64,000 nt of DNA from Bacteroidota bacterium (GCA_018267365.1 JAFDYQ010000006.1:62001-126000); one strand, 5' to 3'. Positions 8,158 through 17,131 are shown, counted from the first letter of the stretch. Numbers and translations: made by a program. Notes: generated by a model from the sequence alone, not told the origin.

Positions 8158-9921
8158 ATGAAGTTACTCCTACACTACCTTTCCAAATACCGCGGCCTGG
8201 TCATCATCACCTTTGTGCTAGCGGCTATCAACCAGACCTTCTCTATGCTCGATCCTGTCATCTTCGGCAAGGTGATAGACCTCGTGGGCAAAAACAGCCA
8301 GAAACCCGTTGACGATTTCACCAGGAATGCGCTCCTTCTGATACTCGGTAGTATCAGCGTAGCGATGGTCAGCCGCATCGCCAAAGCGTTTCAGGACTAT
8401 ACGACTAATCTGGTGATCCAGCGTTTCGGTGCTGATGTCTATACTGACGGGCTGAAGCACTCCCTCCAGTTGCCATATCAGGATTTTGAAGATAAGCAGA
8501 GTGGCTCGACACTCAATATACTCCAGCGCCTGCGCACAGACTCCGAAAAGTTTATCCTGAGCTTCGTCAATGTAGTATTCATGGGCATCGTAGGGATCGT
8601 ATTTGTAGTTGTAGTGTCTTTTCTGATCTATGGCTATATGGTGATCGTCTATGTGATAGCCAGTACGATATTGTATTTCAGCATCCGCTTTCTCTCGCAA
8701 AAGATCAAAGAGGTACAGGCTACGATCGTGCGCGAGACAAACGTGCTGGCCGGCGCTACTACGGAGAGCCTGCGAAATATCGAACTGATCAAAAGCCTCG
8801 GCCTGACCAATCAGGAGGTCCAGCGCCTCAATACTGCTACCTATCGTATTCTCAAACTGGAGCTGAAGAAGGTGCGCAACCTCCGTAGTATCAGCTTCGT
8901 GCAGGGCACACTGGTCAATTTTCTCCGTCAGTGTATTCTGTTCGTCGTGCTGTATGCGGCCTTCCGCGGGCATATCAGTGTGGGCACAGTCGTTACTTTC
9001 CAGTTCTTTTCTTTCTTTATCTTCAATCCGCTGCAGGAGATGGGCAATGCCCTGCTGAGTTATCGTGAGGCAGAGGCATCGCTGAATAATTTCCAGACAA
9101 TACTTGATTCACCACTGGAGCCTCGCGCAGCATCACCGGTGGCAGTTTCACATGTAGATCAGCTGAAGTTTGAAGGTGTAGCCTTCCAGCACAAAACGGC
9201 TAAAAAACCCGCTGTACAAGGAATAAACTTTGAGGTGTCGTCAGGCGAAACGATAGCCTTTGTCGGTCCCAGTGGCTCGGGCAAGACCACTCTGGTCAAG
9301 CTGCTGGTAGGCCTCTATCGTCCGCATCAGGGGCATATACGTTATAATGGCATTGACTCTACTCAGGTAGACATAGACCAGCTACGCAATCAGATCGGCT
9401 TTGTCACGCAGGATACACAGCTCTTTGCCGGCACGATACGCGAGAATCTTCTCTTCGTAAAACCTGATGCCACAGATGAGATGCTGCTGGATGTACTGGC
9501 CAAGGCATCCTGCGTCGGCCTGCTGGCGCGTGCAGATAATGGCCTGGATACTTTCATCGGTGAGGGTGGTATGCGCGTATCCGGCGGCGAGAAGCAGCGC
9601 CTCTCTATAGCGCGCGCCTTGCTGCGCGATCCATCGCTGCTGGTATTTGACGAGGCTACCTCCGCACTGGACTCGATCACAGAGGAAGAGATCACCCGCA
9701 CTATACGCACTATCTCGGGCACTCGCAGCCGTATCACCGTACTCATAGCGCACCGCCTGTCTACCATCATGCATGCAGATCGTATCTACGTACTGGAGCG
9801 GGGCCGTATCATCGAGACCGGCGCGCATCATGACCTGCTGGCAGACAAGGGCCTCTACTACGCCATGTGGCGCCAGCAGATAGGGGAGCGTCAGGAGGAA
9901 GAGGCACTGCACGAAGCATGA
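8158..9921 (+). CDS. ABC transporter, fused permease and ATPase (exporter type)
   Basis: 587 residues. The first ~310 form a six-helix exporter membrane domain, and the last ~240 a complete ATPase: Walker A GPSGSGKTTLV, Q-loop QIGFVTQDTQLF, signature VSGGEKQRLSIARA, Walker B LLVFDEATSALD and switch His in IAHRLST. It is a half-transporter expected to work as a homodimer, exporting a lipid, peptide or drug; the substrate cannot be told. A TATATTTG -7 box is at 8127-8134, 23 bp before the ATG. It stands alone and is closed by a hairpin at 9928-9947. Confidence 0.95.
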   Translation: MKLLLHYLSKYRGLVIITFVLAAINQTFSMLDPVIFGKVIDLVGKNSQKPVDDFTRNALLLILGSISVAMVSRIAKAFQDYTTNLVIQRFGADVYTDGLKHSLQLPYQDFEDKQSGSTLNILQRLRTDSEKFILSFVNVVFMGIVGIVFVVVVSFLIYGYMVIVYVIASTILYFSIRFLSQKIKEVQATIVRETNVLAGATTESLRNIELIKSLGLTNQEVQRLNTATYRILKLELKKVRNLRSISFVQGTLVNFLRQCILFVVLYAAFRGHISVGTVVTFQFFSFFIFNPLQEMGNALLSYREAEASLNNFQTILDSPLEPRAASPVAVSHVDQLKFEGVAFQHKTAKKPAVQGINFEVSSGETIAFVGPSGSGKTTLVKLLVGLYRPHQGHIRYNGIDSTQVDIDQLRNQIGFVTQDTQLFAGTIRENLLFVKPDATDEMLLDVLAKASCVGLLARADNGLDTFIGEGGMRVSGGEKQRLSIARALLRDPSLLVFDEATSALDSITEEEITRTIRTISGTRSRITVLIAHRLSTIMHADRIYVLERGRIIETGAHHDLLADKGLYYAMWRQQIGERQEEEALHEA

Positions 9922-9927
9922 AAAAAA

Positions 9928-9947
9928 GGTAAGCCACCAGGCTTACC
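9928..9947. terminator. Bidirectional intrinsic terminator
   Basis: A perfect 8-bp stem (GGTAAGCC / GGCTTACC, loop ACCA) lies between two convergent genes. On the minus strand it is followed by seven T, on the plus strand by a weaker T-rich tail (TCCTTGTTTT), so it can serve both genes and best serves the minus-strand one. Confidence 0.85.
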
Positions 9948-9976
9948 TCCTTGTTTTGATTACAAAACAAACCCAA

Positions 9977-11233
9977 TTATCTGGCTACTGCTATCATCCG
10001 GCTCACAGTACCCGAGGCAGTATTTATCGAGAGAATATAGTTGCCCGACTGGAGTATTGCTGTATTGAAAGAAATATGATTTAGACCGGCTGTGAGCGCA
10101 TGGCTCTCTGCGATCAATGCCCTGCCTGCTACATCGGTCACACTGATCGTGCCGGCATAGGCAGTGGCTGATGCCAGGCTGATGTGCACCACATCTGATG
10201 CCGGTACGGGATAGACCGTGAGAGCTCCATCTGCTGCTACATCAGTGATACCCGTAGCGCAGGATGAGGTGCTGGTAGTGAAGGCCATCTGGCCCGTATA
10301 GCTACCGCCAAAATAATTCATCACAAATCTGTATGCAGTCTGTGATGAGCCGTCTGCAGCCACGTAGTAGGTGAGGCTGTCCGGAGAGGTGCTCTGCATC
10401 CAGGTTTTGCCTATCGCATTGATATAGGTCGAGTAGGGACCGTTATAGCATGGCTGAGTAGCCACGCTGCTGGCCATGGCTCCCACTACTCTGCTGTCAT
10501 TGGTCAGTACGCCCATATCCTGGCTCAGGTTGCCGGCGTCATAGTTTGTATTATTATACCTGGTGAAGACCATATCCCAGTCAGTGATGGCTGGTTCTTT
10601 GTCCATCACGCTCTTTGCACTCAGGCTGTAGTAGACAAACATTTTGTTGCTATAGGGACGCTTGCGTACCTGACCGGTAGTGAGGTCAGAGTTATCCAGT
10701 TTATCAAAAATGAAATTGTAAGCTGTGTCATATTGCAGGTTGAGGATCGCTATTTTGCGAAAGGAGCCATCAGGCATTTTCAGCAGGTACACAGATGAGT
10801 CTCCTATCACGCTATGAGGGCCGAAGTTATAGCTGCCCCAGCCATAGTTGTAATCATTGCTAAAGTCTTTATTGACATTGAAGGCTCCGATAGTCCAGGT
10901 CGTATCGGGGTTATGCATCCGCTGCCAACCGGTCCAGCCTGTCGTATCAAAGCTGCTCCAGCTGCTCACTTTCTGAGATGGGCTTTTGTACAATTCTACG
11001 CCTATGGCTTCATTGATACGGATCGCTGCCGCCTGGTTGGTCTTGTACGGCGGTATGGCAGAGCGTACACCAAAGGCCAGGTGCCAGTCCAGATTAGAGG
11101 CATGAGTCTTAGTCCGTGTCGCGGCATTGTAAAAGACCATATCGGTAGCACCGGCACTTAGATCAGCGGTGTCAGTTTGTGCTACAGCAGCTATAGAAAA
11201 ACATAAAGAAAGAACAGTAAAAAGCTTTTTCAT
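9977..11233 (-). CDS. T9SS cargo protein, possibly HmuY-like
   Basis: 418 residues from the ATG at 11233, which is followed directly by a signal peptide (MKKLFTVLSLCFSIAAVAQ); an ATG three codons upstream is less likely. The body contains WHLAFGVRSAI near residue 55 and DWDMVFTRYNNTNYD near residue 225, reminiscent of the two-part beta-sandwich of HmuY-type haem-binding proteins, but the match is only by eye. The last ~80 residues are a T9SS type A sorting domain (LTVYPVPASDVVHISL, VTDVAGRAL, LQSGNYILSI, ending SRMIAVAR). It should be exported to the periplasm and then across the outer membrane, with removal of this tail. No neighbouring TonB receptor supports a haem role, so function is open. 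Confidence 0.8.
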   Translation of the reverse strand: MKKLFTVLSLCFSIAAVAQTDTADLSAGATDMVFYNAATRTKTHASNLDWHLAFGVRSAIPPYKTNQAAAIRINEAIGVELYKSPSQKVSSWSSFDTTGWTGWQRMHNPDTTWTIGAFNVNKDFSNDYNYGWGSYNFGPHSVIGDSSVYLLKMPDGSFRKIAILNLQYDTAYNFIFDKLDNSDLTTGQVRKRPYSNKMFVYYSLSAKSVMDKEPAITDWDMVFTRYNNTNYDAGNLSQDMGVLTNDSRVVGAMASSVATQPCYNGPYSTYINAIGKTWMQSTSPDSLTYYVAADGSSQTAYRFVMNYFGGSYTGQMAFTTSTSSCATGITDVAADGALTVYPVPASDVVHISLASATAYAGTISVTDVAGRALIAESHALTAGLNHISFNTAILQSGNYILSINTASGTVSRMIAVAR

Positions 11234-11288
11234 TAATAACATTTATATCAGGCCGCAAAGTTCAGCTACCTATCTCGGATTTTGTCAC

Positions 11289-11296
11289 TACTTTTG
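11289..11296 (+). promoter_or_regulatory. -7 box (TACTTTTG) for the 11315 gene
   Basis: An exact TAnnTTTG element with its last base 19 bp before the chosen TTG start at 11315. It lies downstream of the longest possible start (11282), so that earlier start would not be transcribed. No convincing -33 box was found. Confidence 0.5.
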
Positions 11297-11314
11297 TCAT
11301 TAAATTGTCATAAG

Positions 11315-11818
11315 TTGGAATTTTTCACCACATTACCACCTTCTGCCCGTGTCTGGATCTACCAGGCAGACAGGGCTTTCACCACTGCAGAGGCTACACA
11401 GATGGCTGATGATATCACAGCTTTCGTATCTCAGTGGCTGGCGCACAAGGCTAAAGTAATAGGGGATGGGGCCTTGCTCTATGATCGCTTTGTGATACTC
11501 GCGGCAGATGAGGAGAAACTGGCCGTGAGCGGCTGCTCCATAGATAGTACGGTACGGTTTATCAAAGATCTCGGAGCAAAATATGGAGTCAATTTCTTTG
11601 ATCGCTTTTACACCTGCTATCTCGAGAATGGCAAGGTAAAAGGCGCTGATTTTGATACTTTCAAAAAGCTAATGGCAGATGGTGAAGTAAACGAGCGCAC
11701 CGTCGTCTTTAATAATCTGGTCAATACAATAGGTACTATGCAGACACAGTGGCAGGTGCCGCTCTCCGATAGCTGGCAGAGCCGCGTAGCTGTACCTGAT
11801 ACAGCACTGAAACTTTGA
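11315..11818 (+). CDS. Conserved Bacteroidota protein of unknown function (often misnamed ABC transporter ATPase)
   Basis: 167 residues starting at TTG 11315. This start places MEFFTTLPPSARVWIYQADR at the N-terminus, the usual beginning of this family, and sits downstream of a -7 box at 11289-11296; a TTG at 11282 would add 11 residues before the promoter. The conserved core is GCSIDSTVRFIKDL, FFDRFYTCYLENG, TVVFNNLVNTIG and VPLSDSWQSR. Homologues are widespread in Bacteroidota and in databases are often labelled ABC transporter ATPase, but there is no Walker A or signature motif here, so that label is not supported. Predicted cytoplasmic. Function unknown. Confidence 0.8.
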   Translation: MEFFTTLPPSARVWIYQADRAFTTAEATQMADDITAFVSQWLAHKAKVIGDGALLYDRFVILAADEEKLAVSGCSIDSTVRFIKDLGAKYGVNFFDRFYTCYLENGKVKGADFDTFKKLMADGEVNERTVVFNNLVNTIGTMQTQWQVPLSDSWQSRVAVPDTALKL

Positions 11819-11839
11819 CCAGCTTGCACTGACAGAAAA

Positions 11840-11865
11840 GCCCCGTATGCTTTCGCAGACGGGGC
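11840..11865. terminator. Hairpin between convergent genes
   Basis: A 7-bp GC-rich stem (GCCCCGT / ACGGGGC) with a 12-base loop that can form three more pairs. The flanks are only weakly T-rich (CTTTTC on the minus strand), so termination efficiency is uncertain. Confidence 0.5.
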
Positions 11866-11898
11866 CTTCACCTATTGAGTGTAACAAAATCCGTTTTC

Positions 11899-13278
11899 TT
11901 ATTCCTTCACAAACTTGCTGCGGCTGAAAGCGCCGTTGATATTCAGCTCCAGTACGTAGATGCCGGCACTGAGTTTTGATACATTGATCTGGTTCGTATT
12001 GGCCTTGATATCCATCACCAGTTGACCTTTGATATCATATATCTTCTGCTCGTCTACACGCTCAGTAGTGCGTATGGTCAGCACATCTGTAGCGGGATTA
12101 GGATAGATGGTCACCTGTGCATCAGATGAGATGTCATGGATGCCATTAGGCCCCTGTATGGTCAGGTGAGACATCGGGCCGCCGTTGGTCTTGAATACAT
12201 AGAATGAAGAGTCGCAGTAGGTATCGTAGCAGGTAGTACCAGGCGTGCCCACGGTCAGGCAGATGGTATAATTGCCCGGAGTAGCATAGGTATGGGTAGG
12301 ATATGGGCTGGTAGAGGTCGAGCCATCACCAAATGACCAGAGCACATTTTGGCCATAGTTGCCTGTCGAGAGATTGATACCGGTGTAGTATCCCTGAGCG
12401 CTATTGACAGAGTCAGGATAGATCACAAAGTATGACTGGCAGCCACCGCCTGTCGCCGAGCCACCCAGCGTGATACAGTCACTGGCCGTGCAGCCTGTAG
12501 CATCTGTCACGGCTACGCATATCGTAGGGCGCAGCGCCAGCGCGGCAGAGTCTATCACCACCGTAGCGGTACCACTACCGGCTATGGTATTATTACCATA
12601 GGTCCACACATAGCTGGAGCTACCGGAGTTGAGCGCTGATACACTGAATGTATAAGTGCTGTCCTGCTGTCCGGTCAGAGTGATGTAGGCGCTGCAGTTA
12701 GTAGACGGATTAGATACCGTATCAAAGACATACACACAGGTCGTGGCTGCACAGCCGCTACTGTCAGTGATATTGACGCATACAGTATAATAGGTATTGA
12801 TGGGAGCCAGGGCGATAGTAGGTGAGGCCAGTGTAGATGCCTGCTGGCCATCTACTGTCCAGCTATAGGTATATGGGCCGGTGCCGGTGGAGGTGGCAGC
12901 AAAGGTATAGTCCCTGCCGGAGTCGGTATAGCTGATGGTAGCACTGCAGGCGGTGCCGCCACCGAGGTTGATCGTATCGCAGGTAGTAGTACTGCAGCCG
13001 CCGCCGGCTGTATCATGGGCAGATAGGCATACTGTGTAGGAGCCGATCAGCGCATTGTACTGATGCGCTATCTGAGAGCTGGTGCCGCTGGTACCATCTC
13101 CAAAACTCCAGGTGTAGACTGTAGTGGCAGCATTGAGACCTATAGTACTGTCTACGTAGAATGTAACCCAGCCGCCCGTAGGGGTCGTGCTGTATGAAAA
13201 CTGTGCAGCGCACTGCGCATAGGCGCTGCCAATACTAAAGCAGCAGGCCAGAAGTGCGAGTATCAATTTTGATTTCAT
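11899..13278 (-). CDS. T9SS cargo protein with PKD-like repeats
   Basis: 459 residues from the ATG at 13278, directly followed by a signal peptide (MKSKLILALLACCFSIGSAYAQ). A 23-residue upstream extension is possible in frame but would start at the promoter itself. The body has an N-terminal PKD fold (VYTWSFGDGTSGTSSQIAHQY), three Cys-rich Ig-like repeats each ending in a TTxC/SDC pattern, and a second PKD (VLWSFGDGSTSTSPYPTHTY). The tail is a T9SS type A domain (VTIYPNPATDVLTI, IYDIKGQLV, LSAGIYVLEL, SKFVKE). Secreted and probably surface-attached; PKD domains usually mediate protein or carbohydrate contacts. No enzymatic domain seen. Confidence 0.87.
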   Translation of the reverse strand: MKSKLILALLACCFSIGSAYAQCAAQFSYSTTPTGGWVTFYVDSTIGLNAATTVYTWSFGDGTSGTSSQIAHQYNALIGSYTVCLSAHDTAGGGCSTTTCDTINLGGGTACSATISYTDSGRDYTFAATSTGTGPYTYSWTVDGQQASTLASPTIALAPINTYYTVCVNITDSSGCAATTCVYVFDTVSNPSTNCSAYITLTGQQDSTYTFSVSALNSGSSSYVWTYGNNTIAGSGTATVVIDSAALALRPTICVAVTDATGCTASDCITLGGSATGGGCQSYFVIYPDSVNSAQGYYTGINLSTGNYGQNVLWSFGDGSTSTSPYPTHTYATPGNYTICLTVGTPGTTCYDTYCDSSFYVFKTNGGPMSHLTIQGPNGIHDISSDAQVTIYPNPATDVLTIRTTERVDEQKIYDIKGQLVMDIKANTNQINVSKLSAGIYVLELNINGAFSRSKFVKE

Positions 13279-13316
13279 GTGATTTGTTTTTTTAGTTTCT
13301 AATTGTGTTGACGATA

Positions 13317-13347
13317 CAAATGTATGCAGTTTGATAGCGGGTATCAA
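13317..13347 (-). promoter_or_regulatory. Bacteroidota-type promoter for the PKD protein
   Basis: On the minus strand TACATTTG (13324-13317) has a TTG -33 core at 13347-13345, a 20-bp spacer. Transcription would begin near 13310, about 30 bp before the ATG at 13278, which supports that start. Confidence 0.7.
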
Positions 13348-13381
13348 CCTATAATCTTACTTTTCTTAGGCGTCCAAATGC

Positions 13382-14881
13382 TTATTTTTGTTTGAGATAT
13401 TTGCTCTTAAAGGAGGCATTTCTGAAGTGTTTGGCTAGCCAAAGGTTGTATTTTATGATCTCGGAATCTTCCCTGTCCAGTGTGTTTTCTGCCGCCCACA
13501 GAGAGGCTGCTTTACGCTGGATCTGTGCATCTCTGCGGTAGTCCGGAGAGTGGTTCATATCCGTGAGCAGCGACAATATCTTAAACTCCCGCTGCAGGGA
13601 TTTATCCCCCTCGAGGTCTGCCGCGGTCTTATTCACTTGCTTCAGCCGGTATGCCAGCGTCTCTCTATCGCCGGACTCAAATGTAATGATCAGTTCAGAT
13701 ACCTCTATCTTGAGTCTGAAGGCCGCATCGGCAGAGCGGTAGCCATCGCTGATATACAGGCGCACCAGGCTCTTTAGTGACTCCTTGTACCGGCCCAGGT
13801 CATATAGTAGTGTAGCGCGGTTTAGGTAGATGTAAAAATCATACGCGGTACTATTGCGGCGCTTCATGTCGGCCTCCAGCGCATCTATCACAGGTAGCGC
13901 TTTAGATGGCTCTACAAAAGCATAATTATATACCAGCAGGCTCCGGTGAAAGAAAAGATACTTTTCATACAGGAACTTATCGTATGCATTTATCTCTGTG
14001 CCCAGTCGCTCCGCATAGGAGAGGGATTCTTTGTACTTCTGGTTTTTAAAAAGGGCATTGGCTGCATAGGTCAGCACCTGCAGTTTCAGCTCATGGTTAT
14101 CCTTGTCAAACCACTTTTCCTTTTCAAACTTCTGGAAGGTATCGATAGCCAGTTTGGCCAGCGCTTCATAGTTGTGCTGCTGCAGAAATATTTTGTTCAG
14201 CGCATTATAGATACGTGCTTCCAGATTCTTACCAAAATCAGAAGTAGTGCGCGAGGATACCGCCTTCACCTTAGCCTGCAGTGTTTTCATGAGGCTCTGA
14301 TCCACTGTCACGATATTCTGAGATCGCCGCAGTCGGTAGGAGAGGGCGGCCAGGGCATTATCCATTTCCCGCAGGTCAGTCACTACATCGGCATTTTGCT
14401 CCCTTCGCCTGATGTACTCATCCGGATCTATCTCGGGCATATCAGAGCTGAGGCGTATATACTCACTATAGATCACATCCAGCATTTCGTAGCTCTCTGT
14501 GGCCTTTGCGCATTTTTCAGCCTTGCGCAGGTAGCTGTGAGCCACCTTGAGCAGATGCCGGGAGCGGTAGATGTGTGAGAGCTGCAGGTATTGATGCACC
14601 TCATAGAGTGGATCTTTGTGCGTATTGAGTAGTACGAGACTATCTCCTATGTTCTCCATCAGGCGATTTTTGAGCTGATAGTAGCGGTTTTTGGAGGCGT
14701 CAGTATATGCCAGCTTTTTGATGGCCTTTTCTTCGTCAAATTTCTCACCGCTGCTGCGCATATAGTCCAGCAGGATCAGATCCTTGCGCTCTGCTGTATT
14801 ATCTCCGTACTCCGACAGCAGCCGAAACTTCCTCAGCTCTTCTTTATTAAGCTTATCCACTATCTGGTTGAGAAGATCCAT
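13382..14881 (-). CDS. Conserved helical-repeat protein, unknown function
   Basis: 499 residues with no signal peptide or membrane segment; predicted cytoplasmic. It is highly charged and almost entirely helical, with pairs of helices such as YLQLSHIYRSRHLLKVAHSYL, YEALAKLAIDTFQKF and YIYLNRATLLYDLGRYKESL, the kind of pattern seen in TPR-like superhelices. I do not recognise a named family; similar-length proteins of unknown role occur in Bacteroidota. TATCTTAG at 14907-14900 (minus) resembles a variant -7 box. Upstream of the PKD gene on the same strand, but that gene has its own promoter. Confidence 0.85.
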   Translation of the reverse strand: MDLLNQIVDKLNKEELRKFRLLSEYGDNTAERKDLILLDYMRSSGEKFDEEKAIKKLAYTDASKNRYYQLKNRLMENIGDSLVLLNTHKDPLYEVHQYLQLSHIYRSRHLLKVAHSYLRKAEKCAKATESYEMLDVIYSEYIRLSSDMPEIDPDEYIRRREQNADVVTDLREMDNALAALSYRLRRSQNIVTVDQSLMKTLQAKVKAVSSRTTSDFGKNLEARIYNALNKIFLQQHNYEALAKLAIDTFQKFEKEKWFDKDNHELKLQVLTYAANALFKNQKYKESLSYAERLGTEINAYDKFLYEKYLFFHRSLLVYNYAFVEPSKALPVIDALEADMKRRNSTAYDFYIYLNRATLLYDLGRYKESLKSLVRLYISDGYRSADAAFRLKIEVSELIITFESGDRETLAYRLKQVNKTAADLEGDKSLQREFKILSLLTDMNHSPDYRRDAQIQRKAASLWAAENTLDREDSEIIKYNLWLAKHFRNASFKSKYLKQK

Positions 14882-14965
14882 TTTGGTGCTTTTGGATAGC
14901 TAAGATATAAATTAAATGTGCTATGGCGCTTTGCTGAAATACGTACCTTTATAAAAAGTTTTATC

Positions 14966-15679
14966 ATGAGAATGATCCGATATATACTCGCAGTGGTTTT
15001 GCTGTCCGTTTCGGCAGGCGCTCAGGCGCAGTTGAGCCTCTATGTAGATCCACATGCTTTTGACTCGATAGCCAATAGGTCGTACGAACTGAATAGTAAT
15101 AATGCGATCAATACACCTACCGTACCTTTGATGGTGACCAACCAGACCGGGACAACTTTTTCAGATAGTATTTATTTCGGATACACAGTGACTGGCGGCG
15201 GGCGTACGGATGCTTATGCTTCTGATACTACTGTATCATCCGGTATCTACTATCCTGTCAGCCTGGTCTCGCTACCACCACAGGGCCCCGCAGCCGTAGG
15301 ATCGGTTGTATTTCATATCACCAGTCCGGTTTTTGTGGTCGGATCCTCTCTGGTGGTCATCTGGCCCATCGTAAAGGGGCACGGAGCGCAGGTAGACTCT
15401 GTCACTATCCTTCTGGATATCACTGCGCCCAATAGCATTGCAGCCACAGTAGTGCCGCGTCAAAAGGTATATATGAGTGGCTCTGATCTTATAATAAGGG
15501 ATGCGGATAATTTGCTTGGAGGCATAAGAATTTACGATCTGACAGGACAGCTTGTTATATCAGAAGTCTTACATGGGGATGCCCGCATCCCTATGCACCA
15601 CCTGGCAGATGGTATGTACACCGTAGAGACTGCCAGCACAAGCGGCGACATAAAAGTTTGTAAAGTGCTGAAACAATAA
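14966..15679 (+). CDS. Small secreted protein with T9SS-like C-terminal domain
   Basis: 237 residues from the ATG at 14966, followed by a signal peptide (MIRYILAVVLLSVSAGAQAQ); an in-frame extension to 14918 is unlikely because it would bury the signal peptide. The first ~150 residues look like an Ig-type beta-sandwich (TPTVPLMVTNQTGTTFSDSIYFGYTV). The last ~70 residues carry T9SS type A tail features (GIRIYDLTGQLVISE, LADGMYTVE, KVCKVLKQ), though the usual YPNP start is missing, so secretion by T9SS is likely but not certain. Convergent with the SDR gene, 8 bp apart. Function unknown. Confidence 0.78.
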   Translation: MRMIRYILAVVLLSVSAGAQAQLSLYVDPHAFDSIANRSYELNSNNAINTPTVPLMVTNQTGTTFSDSIYFGYTVTGGGRTDAYASDTTVSSGIYYPVSLVSLPPQGPAAVGSVVFHITSPVFVVGSSLVVIWPIVKGHGAQVDSVTILLDITAPNSIAATVVPRQKVYMSGSDLIIRDADNLLGGIRIYDLTGQLVISEVLHGDARIPMHHLADGMYTVETASTSGDIKVCKVLKQ

Positions 15680-15687
15680 ACCAGCTA

Positions 15688-16461
15688 CTACTTCTTGCTC
15701 CAAACATAGGCTGAGCGCTGCGCGGTGGGGTAGATCACCATATTAGTGATATTGACATGTGGTGGGGCACTGCAGATATAGAGCGCAGCGTCGGCTATAT
15801 CCTCTGGGTGCAGCGGTTCGTAGCCATCATACACTTTGGCAGCTTTATCTTTATCCCCGTGAAAGCGCACCTCTGAGAACTCGGTCTCGCAGGCTCCCGG
15901 ATCGATAGAGGCACAGCGTAGCTCAGTACCCACCAGATCCAGGTTGATCGCTTCATTCAGCGCCTTTACGGCAAATTTTGATGCATTGTATACGTTGCCC
16001 TCCGGGTAGACTATATGGCCAGCCGTGCTGCCTATATTGATGATATGGCCTTCATTGCGCGCTACCATCATAGGCAGTACGGCACGTGTGATGTAGAGCA
16101 GGCCCTTGATATTGGTGTCTATCATCTTCTCCCAGTCGCTGATCAGGCCCTCATAGATCTTATCTTTGCCTGAGGCCAGGCCGGCATTATTGATCAGTAT
16201 GTCTGGTAAGATCTCAGACTCCTGCAGGTCATTGGCCATCTTGACCGCCTCGGGAAACTGGCGCACATCAAAGTTGTAGGTACGGACTTTCACGCCGTAT
16301 TTCTCCTCCAGTATATGCTGTGCAGACTCCAGCCGCTCTGCCCGGCGGCCGGTCAGGATCAGGCTGGCACCATTCTTAGCAAACAGCTCTGCACAGGCAC
16401 GTCCTATACCAGAGGTGGCACCCGTGATCAGCACCCATTTGCCATGTACACCATTACTCAT
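15688..16461 (-). CDS. SDR-family NAD(P)-dependent oxidoreductase (YdfG-like)
   Basis: 257 residues from the ATG at 16461 (MSNGVHGKWVLITG); an upstream in-frame ATG would add 11 unrelated residues. Classical short-chain dehydrogenase motifs: TGATSGIG cofactor loop, RRAERL after beta-2 (Arg favouring NADP), NNAGLA, catalytic Ser in GSTAGH, and YNASK with catalytic Tyr and Lys. The overall pattern resembles YdfG-type 3-hydroxy acid (serine) dehydrogenases. Cytoplasmic. Substrate is not determined by the sequence. The upstream region toward the thioesterase contains a heptamer repeat tract (16493-16520). Confidence 0.92.
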   Translation of the reverse strand: MSNGVHGKWVLITGATSGIGRACAELFAKNGASLILTGRRAERLESAQHILEEKYGVKVRTYNFDVRQFPEAVKMANDLQESEILPDILINNAGLASGKDKIYEGLISDWEKMIDTNIKGLLYITRAVLPMMVARNEGHIINIGSTAGHIVYPEGNVYNASKFAVKALNEAINLDLVGTELRCASIDPGACETEFSEVRFHGDKDKAAKVYDGYEPLHPEDIADAALYICSAPPHVNITNMVIYPTAQRSAYVWSKK

Positions 16462-16492
16462 GATATGAAAATAGAAAAAAGAGAGGACAGGC

Positions 16493-16520
16493 AAGAATCA
16501 AGAGCCAAGAATCAAAGCGT
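16493..16520. repeat. Degenerate heptamer tract
   Basis: Four successive 7-base units begin at 16493, 16500, 16507 and 16514; units 1 and 3 are AAGAATC, unit 2 AAGAGCC, unit 4 AAAGCGT. Intergenic, between the SDR and thioesterase genes. It has the same period as tracts at 19960, 25186 and 38843. Confidence 0.75.
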
Positions 16521-16555
16521 GCTTTAGACTTCTGTATTCATCTAAACTCCACTCA

Positions 16556-17026
16556 TTACTTCATATATGCCTCCATCTCGTCTTCTATGCCCTTGCGGAG
16601 CTCCATGAGTCGGATGGCGTACTGCTGGAGTTGCTTCTCCTCATCAGTCTCAGCCGTGTAGACAGGTACATTGACAGGCTTGCCATCCGGACCTACTGAT
16701 ACGAAAATGATGACGCAGTGCGTATTGCGCACCCACTCATCAGACTGCGGGCTCTTGCTGAATACATCTACAGAGATATGCATGGAGCTATTGCCGGTAT
16801 GGATCAGGCGCGCGCGTAGCTCTACCAGGTAGCCTATCAGCATCGGCTTGAAGAAGCGGATACCGCCTACATATACCGTCACGGCATAGCCACCGCACCA
16901 GTTGGCCGCGCAGGCATAGCCCGCCTGGTCTATCCATTTCATCACGGAGCCGCCATGAACCTTGCCACCAAAGTTCACATTGACCGGCTCAGCCAGAAAG
17001 CGCAGCGTTATAGTTTTCTCTTGCAT
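16556..17026 (-). CDS. Acyl-CoA thioesterase, hotdog fold (YciA/BACH type)
   Basis: 156 residues forming a single hotdog domain: FLAEPVNVNFGGKVHGGSVMKWIDQAGYACA with the catalytic-region HGG, TVYVGGIRFFKPMLIGYLVEL, and the HTGNSSMHISVDVF strand. Family knowledge: these cytoplasmic hexameric enzymes hydrolyse acyl-CoA to free acid and CoA, with broad chain-length range. It lies upstream of the SDR gene on the same strand with ~95 bp between; whether they are co-transcribed is unclear. Confidence 0.92.
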   Translation of the reverse strand: MQEKTITLRFLAEPVNVNFGGKVHGGSVMKWIDQAGYACAANWCGGYAVTVYVGGIRFFKPMLIGYLVELRARLIHTGNSSMHISVDVFSKSPQSDEWVRNTHCVIIFVSVGPDGKPVNVPVYTAETDEEKQLQQYAIRLMELRKGIEDEMEAYMK

Positions 17027-17071
17027 GGCATGAATATATAAATCACAAACGTTAAGAGCATATAAATAAGC

Positions 17072-17093
17072 AAAGGCGACCGAAGCCGCCTTT
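17072..17093 (-). terminator. Hairpin downstream of the first cyclophilin-FKBP gene
   Basis: AAAGGCG pairs with CGCCTTT around loop ACCGAAGC. On the minus strand it is followed by TTTGCTTATTTA, about 50 bp after the stop at 17146. A near-identical hairpin with one more pair occurs at 18784-18807. Confidence 0.6.
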
Positions 17094-17112
17094 GTAGTAT
17101 CATTTGTATTAG

Positions 17113-17131
17113 CCCTCTCCTTTGGAGAGGG
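17113..17131. repeat. REP-like hairpin
   Basis: A perfect 8-bp inverted repeat (CCCTCTCC / GGAGAGGG, loop TTT) lies just 3' of the first cyclophilin-FKBP gene. Sequences of this kind recur as short dispersed palindromes in many genomes; only one copy was seen in this window. Confidence 0.5.

Noticed and set aside
8218-8973. 251-residue minus-strand open frame
   Set aside because: Antisense of the ABC transporter membrane domain; no signal, domain or promoter.
11282-11314. Upstream TTG start of the 11315 gene
   Set aside because: It precedes the -7 box at 11289-11296 and adds residues not seen at the N-terminus of this family.
11315-11818. Annotation as ABC transporter ATPase
   Set aside because: The family often carries that label, but Walker A, Walker B and signature motifs are all absent.
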